From NCBI RefSeq assembly GCF_000013225.1, contig NC_007776.1:1951001-2015000 (forward strand): a DNA stretch of 64,000 nucleotides, read 5' to 3'. The notes under the pieces were generated by a model. The model saw only the letters and a list, made by a program, of their open reading frames with translations, was not told where the DNA came from and made no database searches. Both the position numbers and the translations under genes were made by a program. The DNA is from Synechococcus sp. JA-2-3B'a(2-13). Lineage in GTDB: Bacteria; Cyanobacteriota; Cyanobacteriia; Thermostichales; Thermostichaceae. This document shows, one piece after another, positions 61,246-64,000 of the stretch; within the stretch, counting starts at the first letter, position 1; each line of letters starts with the position of its first letter.

Positions 61246-61626
61246 GTGAGCAGAGCGGATGTGAATAAGTGTCGCACGATCCTGACGCCGCAGGTTCTCG
61301 ACAGCGTGGCAGAGTACTTCAAGGTTTTGGCGGAACCCAGCCGCCTGCAGATCCTGTGTCAGTTGCGCTCGGGGCCCAAGAACGTCACCCAAATCTTGGA
61401 AGCTACGGGTATGGGCCAGGCCAATGTTTCCAAGCACCTCAAGATCCTGACCCAGGCAGGGATCGTCAGCCGTCAGCCCAAGGGGGTGAGTGTTTATTAC
61501 CAAATTGCGGATCCCATGTGCTTTGAGCTGTGTGAAGTGGTATGTCGGCAGTTGGTGAGTCGGCTACAACAGCAAGCCCGCCAACTGGAGCCGCTGGCAG
61601 CCATTCACCCAGGTCAATCGAGCTGA
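61246..61626 (+). CDS. ArsR-family repressor, SqrR/BigR-like candidate
   Basis: A 126-residue winged-helix repressor (GTG at 61246 preferred, TTG at 61225 possible). The helix-turn-helix is VTQILEATGMGQANVSKHLK, with the wing at RQPKGVSVYYQIADP. It has no CxC metal box as in ArsR/SmtB sensors; instead cysteines are at 9, 38, 92, 96 and 100 (counting from the GTG). One cysteine in the second helix (LQILCQL) and one in the last helix (CEVVC) match the two-cysteine layout of the persulfide sensors SqrR/BigR, spaced 62 apart here versus 66 in those. With the divergent persulfide dioxygenase operon, sulfide/persulfide sensing is the best guess. Confidence 0.85.
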   Translation: MSRADVNKCRTILTPQVLDSVAEYFKVLAEPSRLQILCQLRSGPKNVTQILEATGMGQANVSKHLKILTQAGIVSRQPKGVSVYYQIADPMCFELCEVVCRQLVSRLQQQARQLEPLAAIHPGQSS

Positions 61627-61675
61627 GGCGAAAATGGTTCTCAAACGGGTTGGGGTTGTCGGGAGCACCTGATGA

Positions 61676-62623
61676 TTAGTCCAGCCCCAGCCGCTGACGA
61701 AAGTAAGGGATGGTCTGTTGCAGCCCAACCTGCAAAGGGATCCGAGGTTCCCACCCCAAGAGGGCGCGGGCTTTGCCAATATCCGGCTGCCGTTGTCTGG
61801 GATCGTCCGTCGGCAGAGGCCGGTAAACGATGGGAGAAGGGCTGCCGGTGAGGGCGAGCACCTGCTGGGCCAGCTCCAGGATGGTGAACTCCTCTGGGTT
61901 GCCCAAGTTAAAGGGTCCGGGGTAGGGGCTGTTCATCAGCCGGATCAAGCCTTCCACCAGGTCGGAGATGTAGCAAAAGCTGCGGGTCTGGGATCCATCC
62001 CCATAGACCGTCAGGGGATCCCCGCGCAGGGCCTGGACGATAAAGTTGCTCACCACGCGGCCATCGTCCTCCCGCATGGCAGGGCCGTAGGTGTTGAAGA
62101 TGCGGGCCACCCGGATCTCCGTCTGGTATTGCCGCTGCCAGTCGAAGGTGAGGGTTTCCGCCAAGCGCTTGGATTCGTCGTAGCAGGCCCGCGGGCCGAT
62201 GGGGTTGACGTGGCCCCAGTAGTCTTCCGGTTGGGGATGCACTTGGGGATCCCCGTACACTTCTGAAGTCGAGGCCAGCAGGAACCTCGCTCCCGTTTTC
62301 TGGGCCAGTTGCAGCAGGTGGTAGGTGCCCCAGAGGCTGGTGCGGATGGTGCGGATGGGATCCGCTTGGTAGTGGGGGGGAGAAGCGGGGCAGGCCAGGT
62401 GGTAGATCTGCTGGATCCCAGCCTCTGCCAAAGCGGGCGGCAAGGGATCCGCCACGTCGTGCCAGATGAGCTGAAAGGCGGGGTTGTCCAGATGGGCCTG
62501 GACATTGAGCTGCCGGCCCGTGTAGCCGTTATCCAGACAAATGACCCAGTGGCCTTCTTGCAGAAGGCGGGTTACCAAGTGGGATCCAATAAATCCCAGG
62601 CCACCTGTAACCAGGATCTTCAT
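61676..62623 (-). CDS. uxs: UDP-glucuronate decarboxylase (UDP-xylose synthase)
   Basis: A 315-residue extended-SDR enzyme making UDP-xylose from UDP-glucuronate. Motifs: [37 protein letters not shown] and [40 protein letters not shown], the catalytic pair in [16 protein letters not shown] and [20 protein letters not shown], all typical of the UXS group. The ATG at 62623 lies 24 bp after the ugd stop, and ugd makes the substrate, so the two genes form a pathway pair. The sugar would feed surface polysaccharides. Confidence 0.92.
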   Translation of the reverse strand: MKILVTGGLGFIGSHLVTRLLQEGHWVICLDNGYTGRQLNVQAHLDNPAFQLIWHDVADPLPPALAEAGIQQIYHLACPASPPHYQADPIRTIRTSLWGTYHLLQLAQKTGARFLLASTSEVYGDPQVHPQPEDYWGHVNPIGPRACYDESKRLAETLTFDWQRQYQTEIRVARIFNTYGPAMREDDGRVVSNFIVQALRGDPLTVYGDGSQTRSFCYISDLVEGLIRLMNSPYPGPFNLGNPEEFTILELAQQVLALTGSPSPIVYRPLPTDDPRQRQPDIGKARALLGWEPRIPLQVGLQQTIPYFRQRLGLD

Positions 62624-62647
62624 GATTTCCCCTGATTTCCCCAGCGC

Positions 62648-64000
62648 CTACCAGCCCACTCCGATGAGGGTTATGCCCGCCTGCCGCACTGCCTCCCGAT
62701 CCAGACAGTTACGGCCATCGATGAGCAAGGGCCGCCGCATCAGCTCTGCAATCCGTCGGTAATCCAGCGACAAAAACTCCGGCCACTCCGTCACCAGCAC
62801 CAGGGCATCGCAATCTTGGGCCAGGCGAAACACATCCGTTTCCACCACCACATGGGCTAGCCCCTCCCGCATCCCCGAGGCGGACACAACGGGATCATAC
62901 GCCTTCACCTTTGCCCCAAGGCGGTGGAGCTGCTCGATTAAGGTCAGGGAAGGGGCATCCCGCAGGTCGTCGGTGTGGGGTTTAAACGTCAGACCCAGTA
63001 GGCCAACGGTTTTTCCCTTGAGCACCTTGAGGGCCTGCTGCAGCTTTTCCACCAGGCGCTGCCGCTGTTCTCGGTTAACCTCCACCGTGGCCTGCAACAG
63101 CTTGGCCTCATAGCCGTAGTCAGCAGCGGTTTGGATAAGAGCCGCCAGATCTTTGGGGAAGCAGCTTCCGCCCCACCCTATGCCGGCGTTGAGAAAGGCG
63201 CGGCCAATGCGCCTATCTAGGCCGATCCCTTCTGCCACCTGGGTGATGTCGGCGCCGGTGCGCTCACAGATGTTGGCCATTTCGTTGATGAAGCTAATCT
63301 TGGTGGCCAGGAAGGCGTTGGCGGCATACTTGATCATTTCGGCAGAAGCCAGGTCGGTCACCAGCAAAGGCACGGGATCCCCTTGCAGGCCCTGCTGGCG
63401 GTTGAGGATGGGTTCATACAGCTGCCGCATGATTTCAATGGCGCGGGGGCTGTTGGAGCCAATCACAATGCGATCCGGGTAGAAGGTATCTTGGATGGCA
63501 CTGCCCTCCCGCAGAAACTCGGGGTTGCTCACCACGTCAAACTGCGGCGTCCAAGGGGAGAGCTCTAAGGTGAGAGATCTGGCCTCAGGATCCCTCCCCA
63601 CTTCTCGGCTGCTCAGCCGCTGCTTGGCGGCTTCGGCGGCCCCGTCCAAAATGAGCATGCGCACCCAGTCCCCAGAGCCAATGGGCACAGTGGATTTGTT
63701 GACAATGACTCGATAGTGCTCGTCCAGATGCTGGCCAATTTCCCGCGCCACTGCTTCCACGTAGCGCAGATCGGGATCCCCGCTGGGCAGGGCCGGGGTG
63801 CCCACGGCAATAAACACCACCTCGCTGGCCTGGATCCCAAGGCCCAGATCGGTGGTAAAGTGCAGCCGACCCGCCGCAGTTCCCTCCCGCACCAGCTCTT
63901 CCAGGCCGGGCTCGTAGATGGGCAGGCAACCCCGCTGCAGCCCTTCAATCTTGGCGGGGTTGTTGTCCACACAGATAACGCTATTTCCTAGGTGAGCCAG
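62648..64000 (-). CDS. ugd: UDP-glucose 6-dehydrogenase, partial (5' end outside window)
   Basis: Oxidises UDP-glucose to UDP-glucuronate with two NAD+. The frame is open to the right edge, where LAHLGNSVICVDNNPAKIEG is the end of the Rossmann start, so only about 20 N-terminal residues are missing; an internal ATG at 63970 is not the true start. Further motifs: LPIYEPGLEELV, VFIAVGTPALPSGDPDLRYV, NKSTVPIGSGDWVR, NAFLATKISFINEMANICER and the catalytic cysteine in GIGWGGSCFPKDLAALI, then LTFKPHTDDLRDAPSLTLIE. Pairs with uxs immediately downstream. Confidence 0.95.
   Translation of the reverse strand: MAHLGNSVICVDNNPAKIEGLQRGCLPIYEPGLEELVREGTAAGRLHFTTDLGLGIQASEVVFIAVGTPALPSGDPDLRYVEAVAREIGQHLDEHYRVIVNKSTVPIGSGDWVRMLILDGAAEAAKQRLSSREVGRDPEARSLTLELSPWTPQFDVVSNPEFLREGSAIQDTFYPDRIVIGSNSPRAIEIMRQLYEPILNRQQGLQGDPVPLLVTDLASAEMIKYAANAFLATKISFINEMANICERTGADITQVAEGIGLDRRIGRAFLNAGIGWGGSCFPKDLAALIQTAADYGYEAKLLQATVEVNREQRQRLVEKLQQALKVLKGKTVGLLGLTFKPHTDDLRDAPSLTLIEQLHRLGAKVKAYDPVVSASGMREGLAHVVVETDVFRLAQDCDALVLVTEWPEFLSLDYRRIAELMRRPLLIDGRNCLDREAVRQAGITLIGVGW

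Noticed and set aside
1-64000. CRISPR array from the many recurring short sequences
   Set aside because: The repeats are dispersed singly or in pairs with irregular spacing; no regular repeat-spacer pattern or cas gene was seen.

Overview
The window reads as chromosome of a unicellular, probably thermophilic cyanobacterium. Pointers are a SasA-type KaiB/histidine kinase hybrid, the small cyanobacterial DUF3285 protein, cyanobacterial-type FtsE/FtsX, a Pho-box-controlled pstSCAB set, a cobalamin-riboswitch metE and a gamma-glutamyl-ligase-like membrane protein. The octamer GGGATCCC is dispersed through coding and non-coding DNA, in the way HIP1 (GCGATCGC) is in other cyanobacteria. From memory this fits the hot-spring Synechococcus JA lineage, but I could not check that.

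Layout. 1-6.4 kb: partial thiL, a methyltransferase, a two-gene ABC exporter, a TnpB-only IS200/IS605 element and a lipoprotein. 6.4-14.7 kb, mostly minus strand: class V aminotransferase, prfC, a ParA-like ATPase without the signature lysine plus a 1-nt-spaced partner, an aspartate-type aminotransferase, a hypothetical and ftsX. 14.8-23.3 kb: a five-gene peptide/nickel-type ABC importer, a cobalamin riboswitch and metE. This block lies between ftsX and ftsE and is bracketed by a 97-bp perfect direct repeat of the ftsE 3' end, so the last importer gene is a chimera ending in FtsE sequence. 23.3-29 kb: ftsE, a WecG/TagA-type glycosyltransferase, an exported ferritin-like/cupredoxin/membrane-protein trio, an S4 protein, a succinate-semialdehyde-type dehydrogenase and a beta-lactamase-fold hydrolase. 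30-44 kb: sasA, DUF3285, a CbiO-like ATPase, an EnvC-like M23 peptidase, KDPG aldolase, ybeY, dgkA, thrB, an ion transporter, an SDR protein, a decayed gene, citrate synthase and a DUF318 permease. 44-57 kb: DUF29, FAD oxidase, pstBACS, pyrB/purB, Uma2, TPR, lipB, trxA and a CofE-like protein. 57.4-61.6 kb: a persulfide/sulfur operon (persulfide dioxygenase, DUF29, rhodanese, SulP) divergent from an ArsR regulator with a clear operator. The window ends in ugd-uxs for UDP-glucuronate and UDP-xylose.

A second theme is families of 20-45 bp dispersed palindromic repeats. Several copies lie inside genes. In the dehydrogenase, tnpB and sulP they add short in-frame peptides; at 40.1 kb a copy supplies a stop codon to a decaying gene; others sit at or just before the starts of sasA, the TPR gene and the DUF3285 gene. 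No tRNA, rRNA or CRISPR array was recognised.
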